DNA of 64,000 nucleotides. Source: Polaromonas sp. (GTDB lineage: Bacteria > Pseudomonadota > Gammaproteobacteria > Burkholderiales > Burkholderiaceae_C). Under the pieces are notes generated by a model, which did no database searches, had not been told where the DNA came from, and saw only the letters and a list, made by a program, of their open reading frames with translations. Numbering within the stretch: position 1 is the first letter of the stretch; every line of letters begins with the position of its first letter. Location: contig NZ_JAQSDN010000033.1 in assembly GCF_029945925.1 (NCBI RefSeq), positions 62,001 through 126,000 of the forward strand, written 5' to 3'. Positions 25,935 to 35,341 of this stretch are shown in pieces. The translations under genes were made by a program, and so were the position numbers.

Positions 25935-27425
25935 TCAGGGCCGGGCGGGTGCGGCCTGTGCATTCGACGAGGCGGAAGGGCCGGCCTCGGGGCCGGTCAT
26001 GGCCGGCGTCCAGCCGCCGCCCATGGCGCGGTACAGCGCCACCCAGGCCGAGCGGCGTTCGCGCTGCAGCGTGGCCAAGGCGGTTTCGGCACCGAGTTGC
26101 GCGCGCCGCGCGTCTTCCAGTTCAACCAGGCTGGCCAGGCCATTGCGGTAACGCGCGTCGGTGCCGGTGAAGGATGCGCGGTAACCGGTCACCGCGGTCT
26201 GGGCATCGCCTTCGCGTTCAGCGGTGCTCTGCAGCGTGACCAGGGCTTCCTCGACCTCGCGCACGGCCTGCCGCACCCGCGCGCGGTACAGCGCGGCCGC
26301 TTCCTCGTAACGCGCCTGCGCCGCATCGACGTCGGCCGCACGGCGGCCGCCATCGAACAGCGGCAAGGTCAGGGCCAGCGGCCCGATGGACCAGGTGTCC
26401 AGTGTGGTGCTCACGCCGCCGGCGCGAAAACGCGAGCTGCCGATGGCACCACTCAGGCTCAGGCGCGGGTAACGCTCGGCCTGCGCGCTGCCGACGTCGG
26501 CGCTGGCGGCCGCGACATCGCGCTCGGCGTTGAACACGTCGGGACGCTGCGCGAGGGCGCTGGCCGGTACGTGTGCTATTGAAATCATAGCTGTTACCGC
26601 AGGCAGGTCGGGCGTCGCGGCCACTTTTTGTCTTATATCCGGTTCGGTCAGACCGGTCAGGGCCACCAGCGCCTTCAGGTCGAGCTCGCACTGCGCGCGT
26701 TGTTGTGTGGCCCGGCCGCGGGCTTCAGCCGCGCTGGCGCGAGCCAGCCCGTCGGTGGCCGGTGCGGTGAAACCGGCGCCGGTGCTCAGCCCCGACAGGC
26801 GCGCCGTCTCGCCGCGTGACCTGGCGTCGGCCCGTGTCACCGCCTCGAGCTGGCGGCAGGTGCGCAGGCTGTAGTACTGGTTGGCCACTTCCGCCGCCAC
26901 CGAGACGCGCGCGTCGTGCCACTGCGCCCGGGCGCCGGTCAGGCGTTCGCCGGCGGCATCGCGGCCGGCCAGCCGGCCGCCGAACACGTCGATTTCCCAA
27001 CTCGCCTGCAGGCCGGTCTGCGTGGTGGTCGTGACCGGCGCCGGGCCCGGCCCGGTGGCCTGCTGCGAGCGGCCCCGGCTGGTACTGGCCGTGGCATCGA
27101 GCGAGGGCAGCAGGGCCGCGCCGGCGGCCACCCGCGTGGCGCGGGCCTGCTCGATGCGCGAACGCGCCGTGGCCACGGTCGGGCTCACCGCCTGGGCGGC
27201 GGCGATCAGTTCGACCAGCAAGGGGTCGCCCTGCTGCTGCCACCATTGGGTCAGGTCAGTCAGGGCGCCGTTGTGCGGCAGGCCCGCGCTGCCGGCCTGT
27301 GCCGGCAAGGGGGCAAACCATTGCGAGGGGGCGTTGGCAGAAACCGCCGCCGGGGGGCTTTGCAGGGCGCAGGCGCCCAGCAGCAGCGGCACCAGGGCGC
27401 AGACAATGAAACGGGGTTTTTTCAT
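25935..27425 (-). CDS. outer-membrane efflux lipoprotein, NodT family (OMF)
   Basis: A 496-residue outer-membrane factor with a lipoprotein signal (FIVCALVPLLLGACALQ, lipobox LGAC). Both TolC-type repeats are present: QWWQQQGDPLLVELIAAAQ in the first half and RPDVFNAERDVAAASADVGSAQAERYPRLSLSGAIG in the second, plus the LFDGGRRAADVDAA segment. It forms the exit duct for the RND pump. Start ATG 27425 overlaps the TetR stop (ATGA). A diverged family B repeat (26574-26640) is read through in the middle and encodes the stretch around PAVTAMISIAH. Confidence 0.93.
   Translation of the reverse strand: MKKPRFIVCALVPLLLGACALQSPPAAVSANAPSQWFAPLPAQAGSAGLPHNGALTDLTQWWQQQGDPLLVELIAAAQAVSPTVATARSRIEQARATRVAAGAALLPSLDATASTSRGRSQQATGPGPAPVTTTTQTGLQASWEIDVFGGRLAGRDAAGERLTGARAQWHDARVSVAAEVANQYYSLRTCRQLEAVTRADARSRGETARLSGLSTGAGFTAPATDGLARASAAEARGRATQQRAQCELDLKALVALTGLTEPDIRQKVAATPDLPAVTAMISIAHVPASALAQRPDVFNAERDVAAASADVGSAQAERYPRLSLSGAIGSSRFRAGGVSTTLDTWSIGPLALTLPLFDGGRRAADVDAAQARYEEAAALYRARVRQAVREVEEALVTLQSTAEREGDAQTAVTGYRASFTGTDARYRNGLASLVELEDARRAQLGAETALATLQRERRSAWVALYRAMGGGWTPAMTGPEAGPSASSNAQAAPARP
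26574..26640 (+). repeat. dispersed repeat family B, copy 4, inside the efflux lipoprotein gene
   Basis: gctattgaaatcatagctgt, ccgcaggcagg, cggccactttttgtctt: clear similarity to the copy at 58545, diverged, lying antisense within the OMF coding sequence and translated in frame. Confidence 0.65.
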
Positions 27426-28135
27426 GGCTTGTTCTTTTTCACGGGAAGGGGGGACTGGCGCCGGGCGCGTTCCACCGCGACCATGGCTTCGGCAAAATCC
27501 ACCAGGCGCGCGGCCCACAGGTCGATGGCTTTGGGCGTGGCAATCAGTTGCGGCCGGACCGTCACGATCAGGTCGCGGCTGATGAAGGTCTGCATGGCCA
27601 GCCCGGTGATGGAAAACGCCAGCCTGTGCACATCGTCGTCGGGTTTCGTGACGCCCAGATGGCGGCCCAGCACTTCCACCAGTGCGGCGTGCGCCGGCAG
27701 GATGTTGTTGTCGAGCTGCTCGGCCCACAGGCCGGTCGGTTCCAGCATTTCGCGAAAGTGCAGGCGGGTGAGTTGTTGCACCAGGTCGCCCAGCTTCAGG
27801 GGCTCCAGAAAGCCCCCGATAAAACCTTCGAGGGCCTGCCGCAGTGTCAGGTGTGCCGGCAGGTAGCGCGCGATGTCGTCGCAGGGTTTGCCCAATGGTT
27901 CGGTGAAAACCGCGCGGTACAGCCCGGCCTTGTCGCCAAAATAGTAGCTGATCGCGGCAAGGTTGGCACCGGCCGCATGCGCAATCTCGCGCGTCGATGT
28001 TTTGGCAAAGCCCTTTTCGGCGAACAGCTTCAGTGCGCTGAGCAGCAGGTGGGCCCGCGCTTCGGCACCGTCGGCGCGTTGCTTGCGGGTTTCGGGTCCG
28101 CCGGCGGGGGGGTGGACAGGCAGGGAGGGTTTCAT
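27422..28135 (-). CDS. TetR family regulator of the RND efflux operon
   Basis: A 237-residue regulator from ATG 28135. HTH: ALKLFAEKGFAKTSTREIAHAAGANLAAISYYFGDKAGLY. The C-terminal part (FIGGFLEPLK, REMLEPTGLW, HRLAFSITGLAMQTFISRDLI) fits the DUF1956/CerR-like ligand-binding domain. It is the first gene of tetR-OMF-MFP-RND, so it likely represses its own operon and is relieved by a pump substrate. The frame is open to ATG 28159, but that codon lies inside a palindromic operator, so the downstream ATG is preferred. Confidence 0.9.
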   Translation of the reverse strand: MKPSLPVHPPAGGPETRKQRADGAEARAHLLLSALKLFAEKGFAKTSTREIAHAAGANLAAISYYFGDKAGLYRAVFTEPLGKPCDDIARYLPAHLTLRQALEGFIGGFLEPLKLGDLVQQLTRLHFREMLEPTGLWAEQLDNNILPAHAALVEVLGRHLGVTKPDDDVHRLAFSITGLAMQTFISRDLIVTVRPQLIATPKAIDLWAARLVDFAEAMVAVERARRQSPLPVKKNKP

Positions 28136-28151
28136 GGGCCCGATTGGACCA

Positions 28152-28171
28152 TAAATCAAACGATTGATTTA
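28152..28171. promoter_or_regulatory. palindromic operator 1 of the tetR-efflux operon
   Basis: TAAATCAA and TTGATTTA are perfect inverted repeats with a 4-bp spacer, 17-36 bp before the TetR start, in an AT-rich promoter-like stretch. Typical size for a TetR-family site. Confidence 0.65.
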
Positions 28172-28175
28172 ATTA

Positions 28176-28187
28176 AAACAATTGTTT
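28176..28187. promoter_or_regulatory. palindrome 2 near the tetR promoter
   Basis: AAACAATTGTTT, a perfect 12-bp palindrome 4 bp beyond operator 1. It may be a second half-site set for the same repressor, or for a dimer pair. Confidence 0.5.
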
Positions 28188-28241
28188 CAATTGTATGAAT
28201 TTCATGCACGGCGGCCAGGGGCGAAGGCTCGGAAGCGTTGT

Positions 28242-31094
28242 TCAGGCGCCAGCGTGGGGCTCGCCGGCTTCGAACACCGTGTGCCACACCGCCAGGATGG
28301 CCTCGCGTTCGGACTGCAGCGCCGACGGCACAACCTGGGTTGGCTCTTCATTGAGGCGCGCCTGGTGCTGCACCCGGCGCAGCGCGCGGTAGGCGCGGGC
28401 CGCCGCCTGGCCCTGGCCGGCGGGCAGCAGGCCGGCGGCTTCGGCGCGCTGCAGCAGTGCGATGTTGCCGACGTTGTCGGCCAGCTCCGGGTGGCTGCGC
28501 GACTGGGACAACACCAGAAACTGCACGACAAATTCGGCGTCCACCATGCCGCCGGGGCTGTGCTTGACGTCGAATTTCTCCGTGGTTTTTTCACCCTTGA
28601 GCGCCGACGGACCGCCCCTGGGCGCGGGCGCCCCCTCGGGGGGCAGCGTAGCGTGGGGGCGTTTTATTGGATGGGCGGCGCGTACTTTCTCGCGCATCGC
28701 GACAATCTCGCGGCTCAGGGCCGGGATGTCGCGCGCGGCGCTGATCACGGCCAGCCGCACGGCGTCAAAATGCTGGCGCAGGGCGTCGCTGCCCTGGACA
28801 AAACGGGCGCGGGTGATGGCCTGGTGTTCCCAGGTCCAGGCGGTGTTGCTGCCGCGCTGCTGCTGGTAGTTGGCGTAGGCCTCGAAACGCGTGACCAGCA
28901 GCCCGGAGTTGCCGTTGGGCCGCAAGGCGGTGTCGATCTCGAACAGGTCGCCCTCGCCGGTCTTGATGGTCAGCCAGTTGATCAGCTTGCGCACAAAAGC
29001 GGCATACACCTCCGAGGCCCGCTCGTCCTCGTCGTCATAAACGAACACGATGTCCAGGTCGCTGCCGTAGCCGAGCTCCTTGCCGCCCAGCTTGCCGTAG
29101 GCAATGATGGCGAACTGCGGGGTCTCGCGGTGGCGGTTTTTCAGGCGCTGCCAGCACCAGTCGGTCGTGACCTTGAGCACCGCTTCGGCCAGGGCGCTGA
29201 GGTCGTCGGCGACCTGCTCAACCGTGAGTTGACCTTCGACGTCGCGCGCCAGCGTGCGAAACAGCTCGGCATGGTGCGCACGGCGCAGCAGGTTCAGGCA
29301 GCTTTCCTCGTCGTCCTCGCCGGTGCGGCGCAGGGCGGCCAGCCGCTGCTGCAGTTCCTGCATGAAGGCGGCGGCGTCAAACCGTTCATGCAGCATGGCG
29401 TCGCTGGCCAGCTCATCGATCACACCCGGGTGCTGCAGCAGGTAACGCGCCGGCCATTTGGCCGCGCCCAGAAGGCGCAACAGGCGCTCATGCACGGCGG
29501 GACGTTCCACCAGCAGCGCCAGATAACTTTCCCGGCGCAGCAGCGGCTCGATCCAGTCGACGATGCGCACCGCCGCTTCCTCGCCGACCTTGCCTTCGAG
29601 CAGCCACTGCGCGGTGCGCTGCACCAGCCGCGTCAGGCGCGTCCTGGCGTCGTCGCGCAGCCCCAGCACGCGCGGGTGCTCGCGCCACAACTCCACCCGG
29701 ACGCGAAATTTGTCGGGCCATTGGTCCGACAGTTTTTCCAGCAGTTCGTCGAGGTTTTGCGGTGCGGCCGGGGCCGACTTGCCGCAGCCCTTGCAGTCGC
29801 TTTTTTGTCCCAGCAGCGTGTCGAACTCCTGGGCGACCAGCTCCCGGTGGGTGTCCAGCTCGCTCAGAAACGGGCAGCAGCTGCTGTAACCCAGGGTCTG
29901 GGCAATCCAGGCCAGGTCGTCATCGCGCGTCGGCAACACGTGGGTCTGCTGGTCATCGAGGTACTGGATGCGGTGCTCGACCCGGCGCAGGAAATCGTAG
30001 GCCCGCATCAGCGCCTCGGCCGTGGCCTGCGCCATCAGTCCGGCGCTGGCCACCCGCTGCAGCGCATCGACCGTCGGGCGGGTGCGCAGCTCGGGGAACT
30101 GCCCGCCGCGCACGACCTGCAGCAGCTGCACGGTAAATTCAATCTCGCGGATGCCGCCGCGCGACATCTTCACGTCGTTGGCGCGCTCGGGGTGGCCTGC
30201 CGCCCGTTTGGCGGCGTGTTCGCGGATCTGCCGGTGCAGGATGCGCAGCGCGTCGAACACGTTGTAGTCGAGGTAGCGCCGGAAGACAAAAGGCAGCACG
30301 GACCCGCGCATGGCCTGGGCCGAGCCGTTCTGGATACATTCGAGCGGCGCCACCACCCGGCTCTTGAGCCAGGCAAAACGCTCCCATTCGCGCCCCTGGA
30401 CCTGGAAGTATTCTTCCAGCGCGCCCAGCGAGACGGCGGCCGGGCCCGAGTTGCCGTTGGGCCGCAGGGCCAGGTCCACCCGGAACACAAAACCGTGTTC
30501 GGTGGCCTCGCCAATCAGGTTGTAGATGGCCTTGACCTGCTGCGCGAAATATTCGTGGTTGGAAATGACGCCCCGGCCATCGGCCCGGCCGGCGGTCTCG
30601 CCGTCGTGGTCATAGACGTAGATCAGGTCGATGTCGCTGGAGACATTGAGCTCCCTGGCCCCGAGCTTGCCCATGCCGATCACCCACAGCTGGGCGCGCT
30701 GCCCGGCCGGGGCGCCCGGCATGTCGAGTGCCTGGGGTGCGCCATGCAGCGCGTCCAGCGGCTTGCGCGACTCGCAGATGGCGATGTCCAGCGCCAGTTC
30801 GGCCAGCTCGGTCATGGCTTTGGTGATGACCTGCAGAGGGGCCTGGCCACCGTCGCAGTCGAGAACCACGAGACGTTCCATGACCAGCTGGCGCAACACC
30901 CGCAAGGCCGAACCGGTGTCCAGTCCGCGTGCCTGCAAGGCGTCGTAGGTGATCTGCATGCCGGCCCGCTCGGGTGCACCGGGGGGCAACAAGGCCAACT
31001 CGTCGGCGTAACGCCGACGTATGCGCTGCACAAACCGCGAATAGCCCGATGCCGCCAGGGGCTGGGCCGACAGGTCGGTCGATGGCATGGACAT
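28242..31094 (-). CDS. glnE: bifunctional glutamine synthetase adenylyltransferase/adenylyl-removing enzyme
   Basis: A 950-residue protein (E. coli GlnE is 946). It has two nucleotidyltransferase domains: NVSSDIDLIYVYDHDG in the N-terminal adenylyl-removing half and GYGSDLDIVFVYDDED in the C-terminal adenylylating half, each with the paired-Asp metal motif, and a GGIREIEFTVQ segment between. It adds AMP to or removes AMP from glutamine synthetase in response to PII. Just before FDVKHSPGGMVDAEF the protein carries an extra stretch (RPHATLPPEGAPAPRGG and following) encoded by a family A repeat. ATG 31094 (MSMPSTDL); further upstream open frame is antisense to yhdP. Divergent from yhdP across 57 bp. 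Confidence 0.95.
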   Translation of the reverse strand: MSMPSTDLSAQPLAASGYSRFVQRIRRRYADELALLPPGAPERAGMQITYDALQARGLDTGSALRVLRQLVMERLVVLDCDGGQAPLQVITKAMTELAELALDIAICESRKPLDALHGAPQALDMPGAPAGQRAQLWVIGMGKLGARELNVSSDIDLIYVYDHDGETAGRADGRGVISNHEYFAQQVKAIYNLIGEATEHGFVFRVDLALRPNGNSGPAAVSLGALEEYFQVQGREWERFAWLKSRVVAPLECIQNGSAQAMRGSVLPFVFRRYLDYNVFDALRILHRQIREHAAKRAAGHPERANDVKMSRGGIREIEFTVQLLQVVRGGQFPELRTRPTVDALQRVASAGLMAQATAEALMRAYDFLRRVEHRIQYLDDQQTHVLPTRDDDLAWIAQTLGYSSCCPFLSELDTHRELVAQEFDTLLGQKSDCKGCGKSAPAAPQNLDELLEKLSDQWPDKFRVRVELWREHPRVLGLRDDARTRLTRLVQRTAQWLLEGKVGEEAAVRIVDWIEPLLRRESYLALLVERPAVHERLLRLLGAAKWPARYLLQHPGVIDELASDAMLHERFDAAAFMQELQQRLAALRRTGEDDEESCLNLLRRAHHAELFRTLARDVEGQLTVEQVADDLSALAEAVLKVTTDWCWQRLKNRHRETPQFAIIAYGKLGGKELGYGSDLDIVFVYDDEDERASEVYAAFVRKLINWLTIKTGEGDLFEIDTALRPNGNSGLLVTRFEAYANYQQQRGSNTAWTWEHQAITRARFVQGSDALRQHFDAVRLAVISAARDIPALSREIVAMREKVRAAHPIKRPHATLPPEGAPAPRGGPSALKGEKTTEKFDVKHSPGGMVDAEFVVQFLVLSQSRSHPELADNVGNIALLQRAEAAGLLPAGQGQAAARAYRALRRVQHQARLNEEPTQVVPSALQSEREAILAVWHTVFEAGEPHAGA
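28609..28661 (-). repeat. dispersed repeat family A, copy 4 (short), inside glnE
   Basis: On the minus strand: cgcccccacgctacgctgcc, then ccccgagggggcgcccgcgc. This is the hairpin half of the family A element, in frame within glnE. Confidence 0.7.
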
Positions 31095-31151
31095 TACAGG
31101 ACTTCCCTGGCTTGCATTGAACGGACGGAAGCGCTGAAGGTCATAATTCTC

Positions 31152-34100
31152 ATGTCCATGGATCAAACGACACCCTCCCAGCCGGCGCTTGCCTCTCGAC
31201 GTCTCAAAATTGCCGCGCTGGTTGCCCGCCTGGCCTTGGGCCTGGTGCTGGCTTTCTGGGTGCTTTTCGGCGCGGCCTGGGCCGTGCTTCACGGCTGGAT
31301 TGTGCCGCGAATCGGCGAATTCCGCCCGCGCCTGGAAACAGCAGCCAGCCAGGTCCTGGGTGTACCGGTGCGCATCGGCCAGATCACGGCCCGGCCGGGC
31401 GGGCTGATTCCGTCCTTCGAGCTGCGCGATGTGGCGTTGCTGGACGCCCAGGGGCGCGAAGCCCTGCGCCTGCCGCGCGTGCTGGCGGCCGTCTCGCCGT
31501 CCTCGCTGTGGGGTCTGGGTTTTGAGCAGCTTTACATCGACCGGCCCGAGCTGGATATCCGGCGCACGTCCGACGGCAAGATTTATGTGGCCGGCCTGGA
31601 TGTGTCGCCCGACCCCAACGACGACAGCAGCGCCATCGCCGACTGGGTTTTTTCGCAAACCGAGTTTGTCATTCGCGGCGGCACGGTGCGCTGGACCGAC
31701 GACCTGCGGCAGGTCCCGCTGCTGGCCCTGACCCAGGTGGACTGGACCTTGCGCAACCCGGGCCGGCGCCACCTGATGCGCCTGGATGCGACGCCGCCGC
31801 CCGAATGGGGCGAGCGTTTCAGCCTGCGCGGTGTGTTTCGCGAGCCGCTGTGGTCGGGCGGCGCCGGCCAGTGGCGCCGCTGGGCCGGGCAGATGTATGC
31901 CGAGTTCGGGCGGGTCGATGTGTCCGAGGTCAAGCGTTACGCCAACCTGGCCAGCCTGGGGATCGACCTGCGGGCGGGCAGCGGCGCGCTGCGGGTCTGG
32001 GCCGATGTCAGTGACGGGCAGATCACCGGCGGCACGGCCGATGTGGCGCTGCTGGAGGTGGATGCGCAACTGGGCAAGGCCCTGCAACCCCTGGCGCTGC
32101 AGGCCGTGAGCGGCCGTTTTGGCGGCCGGCAGTTTGCCAACGGCTTCGAGTTCGCCACCGAAGGGCTGCAGTTTCGCACCCGCGATGGCCTGCAGTGGCC
32201 GGGCGGCAATGTGTCGCTGGTCTACACCGGTGCCGAGGGCAAGGCAGCTGCACGCGGCGAGTTCCGCGCGGACAAACTCGATCTGGCCGCGCTGGCGCTG
32301 ATCGCCAGCCGGCTGCCGCTGGGCGATGCGGCGCATGCCATGCTCACCTCGCTGACGCCCAGGGGCCTGGTGGACGTCGTTGAAGCGCGCTGGCAGGGCG
32401 CGCTCGATGCGCCTCTTGCCTACGCCGCCAAGGGGCGGGTGTCGCAGCTTGAAGTTGCACCCCAGGCCGCGGCCCAGGGGACAAGCGACCGGCCCGGTGT
32501 GCGGGGTGCGGCGGTGGATTTTGACCTGACCCAGCAGGGCGGACAGGCCAAAGTCAGGATCACCAATGGCGACCTGCATTTGCCCGGCATTTTCGAAGAC
32601 CCGCGCCTGCCGTTCGACCAGCTGTCGGCCGACGCCCAATGGAAGCTGACCGGCCCGAAAATCGAATTGCAGCTGCGCAACCTGGTGTTTGCCAACGCCG
32701 ATGCCCAGGGCAGCGCGCAGGCCAGCTGGCACACCGCAGACGCACCGGCAGCGGCTGCCGGCGGCGCCGCCCACGACGGCCGCTTTCCCGGTGTGCTGGA
32801 TTTGCAGGGCAGCCTGAGCCGCGGCGACGGCGGCCGGGTGCATCGCTACCTGCCCCTGATCCTGCCCGACACGGTGCGCCACTATGTGCGTGATGCGGTG
32901 ACCCAGGGTGCGCTCAGCGACGTGAAATTCCGGCTCAAGGGCAATTTGAATGACATGCCGTTTGCCGACCCCAAGCTCGGCGAGTTCCGGGTGTCGGCCA
33001 GGGTGGCCAAGGCGACCCTGGCCTATGTGCCCCGGTCGATACAGCCGCGTGACGCCGGCGCCTGGCCGGCCCTGAGCGAGCTTGATGGCGAACTGGTGTT
33101 CGACCGTGCCTCCATGCAGGTCAATGGCGCGACGGGGCGGATCGCCGGTTTTCCCGGTTTGCAGGTGGTCAAGGCCGACGCGCGGATTCCCAACCTCATG
33201 CACGGTGCCACGGTGCAGGTGGTGGGCGAGCTCAAAGGGCCGCTGGCCGAGGCCGTGGCAGTCGTCAATACCTCGCCCCTGGGCGACATCACCGGCCAGG
33301 CGCTGGCCACCACCGTGGCGACCGGGACAGCCGGCTACAAGCTTGAACTGAGCCTGCCGCTGGACGACCTCGACAAGTCCAGGGTGAAAGGCAGTGTCAG
33401 CCTGGCCGGCAACGATGTGCAGTTCACACCGGACACGCCGCAGCTCACCCGGGCGAAGGCCCTGGTGAGCTTCACCGAAAGCGGCTTTGCCATCAGTGGC
33501 GGACAGGCGCGCCTGCTGGGCGGCGACGTCCGCCTGGAGGGGGGCACGCGCACAGCGCAGGCCGGCGCGGTCCGGCCCGCGGAGTTTCCGGATGCGACCG
33601 TGCTCATTCGGGCCCAGGGCACCCTGAGCGCCGAGGGGCTGCGCCAAGCCCGGGGGCTCGATCTGGTGTCGCGCCTGGGCAGCCGCGCCAGCGGCAGCGC
33701 CGCCTACACCGCCAGCCTCGGCTTCTGGCGCGGCGCCACCGAGATCAGTGTGTCCAGCAACCTGCAGGGCATGGCCTTGAGCCTGCCGGCTCCCCTGAAC
33801 AAGAGTGCCGAGACCGCCCTGCCGGTGCGTTTTGACAACACGGTTGTGCGTGGCGCGACTGCAGGGCAGGCCCTGCAGGACCAGCTGTCACTGACCGTGG
33901 GGCGGCTGGCCTTGGTGCAGTACGTGCGCGACATCAGCGGGTCGGAGCCCCGTGTGTTGCGCGGCAGCATTGCCATTGGCCTGGAGCCTGGTGAAAGTGC
34001 ACCGGTGCCTGAGGCCGGGGTGGCCGCCAACATCAATCTCGCGAGTGTTGACATCGATGCCTGGGAGCAAGTGCTGGCCGCCAGCCCGGCGCCGGTTGCC

Positions 34101-35339
34101 GCGGCACCGGCCGAGCGGCTGACCCCCGCCAGCGCCGTGCTGGGTTATCTGCCGACCACCATGGCGATACGTGCCAGGGAGCTGGTGTTCGACGGACGAA
34201 AACTCAACAACGTCGTGCTCGGCGGATCGCGTGACGGTCTGACCTGGCGCGCCAACATCGACGCGACCGAGCTCAATGGGTACGTCGAGTTTCGCCAGGC
34301 CGGCGGCGCGGGTGCCGGACGGCTGTATGCGCGCCTGTCGCGCCTGAGCCTGGGCCAGAGCACGGCCAGCGAGGTCGAGGCCATCCTCAACGAGCAGCCT
34401 GCCAACGTCCCGGCTCTCGACATCGTGGTGGAAGACCTGGAGCTGCGCGGCAAGAAACTGGGCCGGGTTGAAATTGAAGCCATCAACCGCGGCGCCGGGA
34501 CGGTGGCCCGCGAAGGGGGCGCGCGCGAGTGGCGGCTCAACAAGCTCAATGTCATCGTGCCGGAGGCCACGCTGACGGCCACCGGCAACTGGGTGGCCGT
34601 CAATGCGCAGCAGCCGGTGGCTGCGGGCGGGGCGCGCGGGGCGGTCGAGCGGCGCCGCAGCGTGATGAACTTCAGGCTCGACATTGCCGATTCGGGCGAA
34701 CTGCTCAAGCGCTTTGGCATGAGCGATGTGATCCGTCGCGGCAAGGGCAAGCTCGAAGGCCAGATCGCCTGGGTGGGCTCGCCGCTGAGCCTGGACTACC
34801 CGAGCCTGAGCGGGCAGTTCAATGTGAATGTGGCCTCCGGCCAGTTCCTCAAGGCCGAACCGGGCATTGCCAAGCTGCTCGGGGTGCTCAGCCTGCAGGC
34901 CCTGCCCCGGCGCCTGACGCTGGATTTCCGCGACGTGTTTTCGGACGGCTTTTCCTTTGACTTCGTGCGCGGCGACGTCAGCATCAACCAGGGCCTGGCG
35001 TTTACCAACAACCTGCAGATGAAGGGCGTCAACGCCGCCGTGCTGATGGAGGGCAAGGCCGACATCGCCAAAGAAACCCAGGACCTGACGGTGGTGGTGG
35101 TGCCTGAGATCAACGCAGGCACCGCGTCCCTGATTGCCACCGTCATCAATCCGGCGATTGGCCTGGGCTCCTTCCTGGCCCAGTATTTCCTGCGCCGCCC
35201 GCTGACCGAGGCGGCGACCCAGGAATTCCACATTGACGGAACCTGGACCAACCCGAAAATCACCAAGGTGGATCGCAAGGCCGCGGCCGAGGTCAAGCCC
35301 GGCGAGAAGCCCGACGAGGATACCGGAGCAAGGAAGTAG
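31152..35339 (+). CDS. yhdP: YhdP family AsmA-like envelope lipid-transport protein
   Basis: A 1395-residue protein, with one N-terminal TM helix (LVLAFWVLFGAAWAVLHGWIV) and then a very long periplasmic region with many beta-rich repeats, the plan of YhdP/TamB/AsmA proteins that bridge inner and outer membrane. The N-terminal part matches DUF3971 and the C-terminal part the AsmA_2 segment (GKLEGQIAWVGSPLSLDYPSLSG, VVVPEINAGTASLIA, NPAIGLGSFLAQYFLRRPL). YhdP homologues carry phospholipids to the outer membrane. ATG 31152 (MSMDQTTP); ATG 31158 is an alternative. The frame is open much further upstream, but only antisense to glnE. The nitrilase-like gene follows 2 bp after the stop. Confidence 0.92.
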   Translation: MSMDQTTPSQPALASRRLKIAALVARLALGLVLAFWVLFGAAWAVLHGWIVPRIGEFRPRLETAASQVLGVPVRIGQITARPGGLIPSFELRDVALLDAQGREALRLPRVLAAVSPSSLWGLGFEQLYIDRPELDIRRTSDGKIYVAGLDVSPDPNDDSSAIADWVFSQTEFVIRGGTVRWTDDLRQVPLLALTQVDWTLRNPGRRHLMRLDATPPPEWGERFSLRGVFREPLWSGGAGQWRRWAGQMYAEFGRVDVSEVKRYANLASLGIDLRAGSGALRVWADVSDGQITGGTADVALLEVDAQLGKALQPLALQAVSGRFGGRQFANGFEFATEGLQFRTRDGLQWPGGNVSLVYTGAEGKAAARGEFRADKLDLAALALIASRLPLGDAAHAMLTSLTPRGLVDVVEARWQGALDAPLAYAAKGRVSQLEVAPQAAAQGTSDRPGVRGAAVDFDLTQQGGQAKVRITNGDLHLPGIFEDPRLPFDQLSADAQWKLTGPKIELQLRNLVFANADAQGSAQASWHTADAPAAAAGGAAHDGRFPGVLDLQGSLSRGDGGRVHRYLPLILPDTVRHYVRDAVTQGALSDVKFRLKGNLNDMPFADPKLGEFRVSARVAKATLAYVPRSIQPRDAGAWPALSELDGELVFDRASMQVNGATGRIAGFPGLQVVKADARIPNLMHGATVQVVGELKGPLAEAVAVVNTSPLGDITGQALATTVATGTAGYKLELSLPLDDLDKSRVKGSVSLAGNDVQFTPDTPQLTRAKALVSFTESGFAISGGQARLLGGDVRLEGGTRTAQAGAVRPAEFPDATVLIRAQGTLSAEGLRQARGLDLVSRLGSRASGSAAYTASLGFWRGATEISVSSNLQGMALSLPAPLNKSAETALPVRFDNTVVRGATAGQALQDQLSLTVGRLALVQYVRDISGSEPRVLRGSIAIGLEPGESAPVPEAGVAANINLASVDIDAWEQVLAASPAPVAAAPAERLTPASAVLGYLPTTMAIRARELVFDGRKLNNVVLGGSRDGLTWRANIDATELNGYVEFRQAGGAGAGRLYARLSRLSLGQSTASEVEAILNEQPANVPALDIVVEDLELRGKKLGRVEIEAINRGAGTVAREGGAREWRLNKLNVIVPEATLTATGNWVAVNAQQPVAAGGARGAVERRRSVMNFRLDIADSGELLKRFGMSDVIRRGKGKLEGQIAWVGSPLSLDYPSLSGQFNVNVASGQFLKAEPGIAKLLGVLSLQALPRRLTLDFRDVFSDGFSFDFVRGDVSINQGLAFTNNLQMKGVNAAVLMEGKADIAKETQDLTVVVVPEINAGTASLIATVINPAIGLGSFLAQYFLRRPLTEAATQEFHIDGTWTNPKITKVDRKAAAEVKPGEKPDEDTGARK

Positions 35340-35341
35340 CC

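Noticed and set aside
28182..31151. A 990-codon open stretch on the plus strand in front of yhdP
   Set aside because: It is antisense to glnE, has His/Gln/Arg-rich low-similarity sequence, and reflects the GC-rich codon use of glnE. The true yhdP start at 31152 is followed by its TM anchor.
31095..33647. An 850-codon upstream extension of glnE on the minus strand
   Set aside because: Antisense to yhdP and without family similarity; GlnE is full length from 31094.
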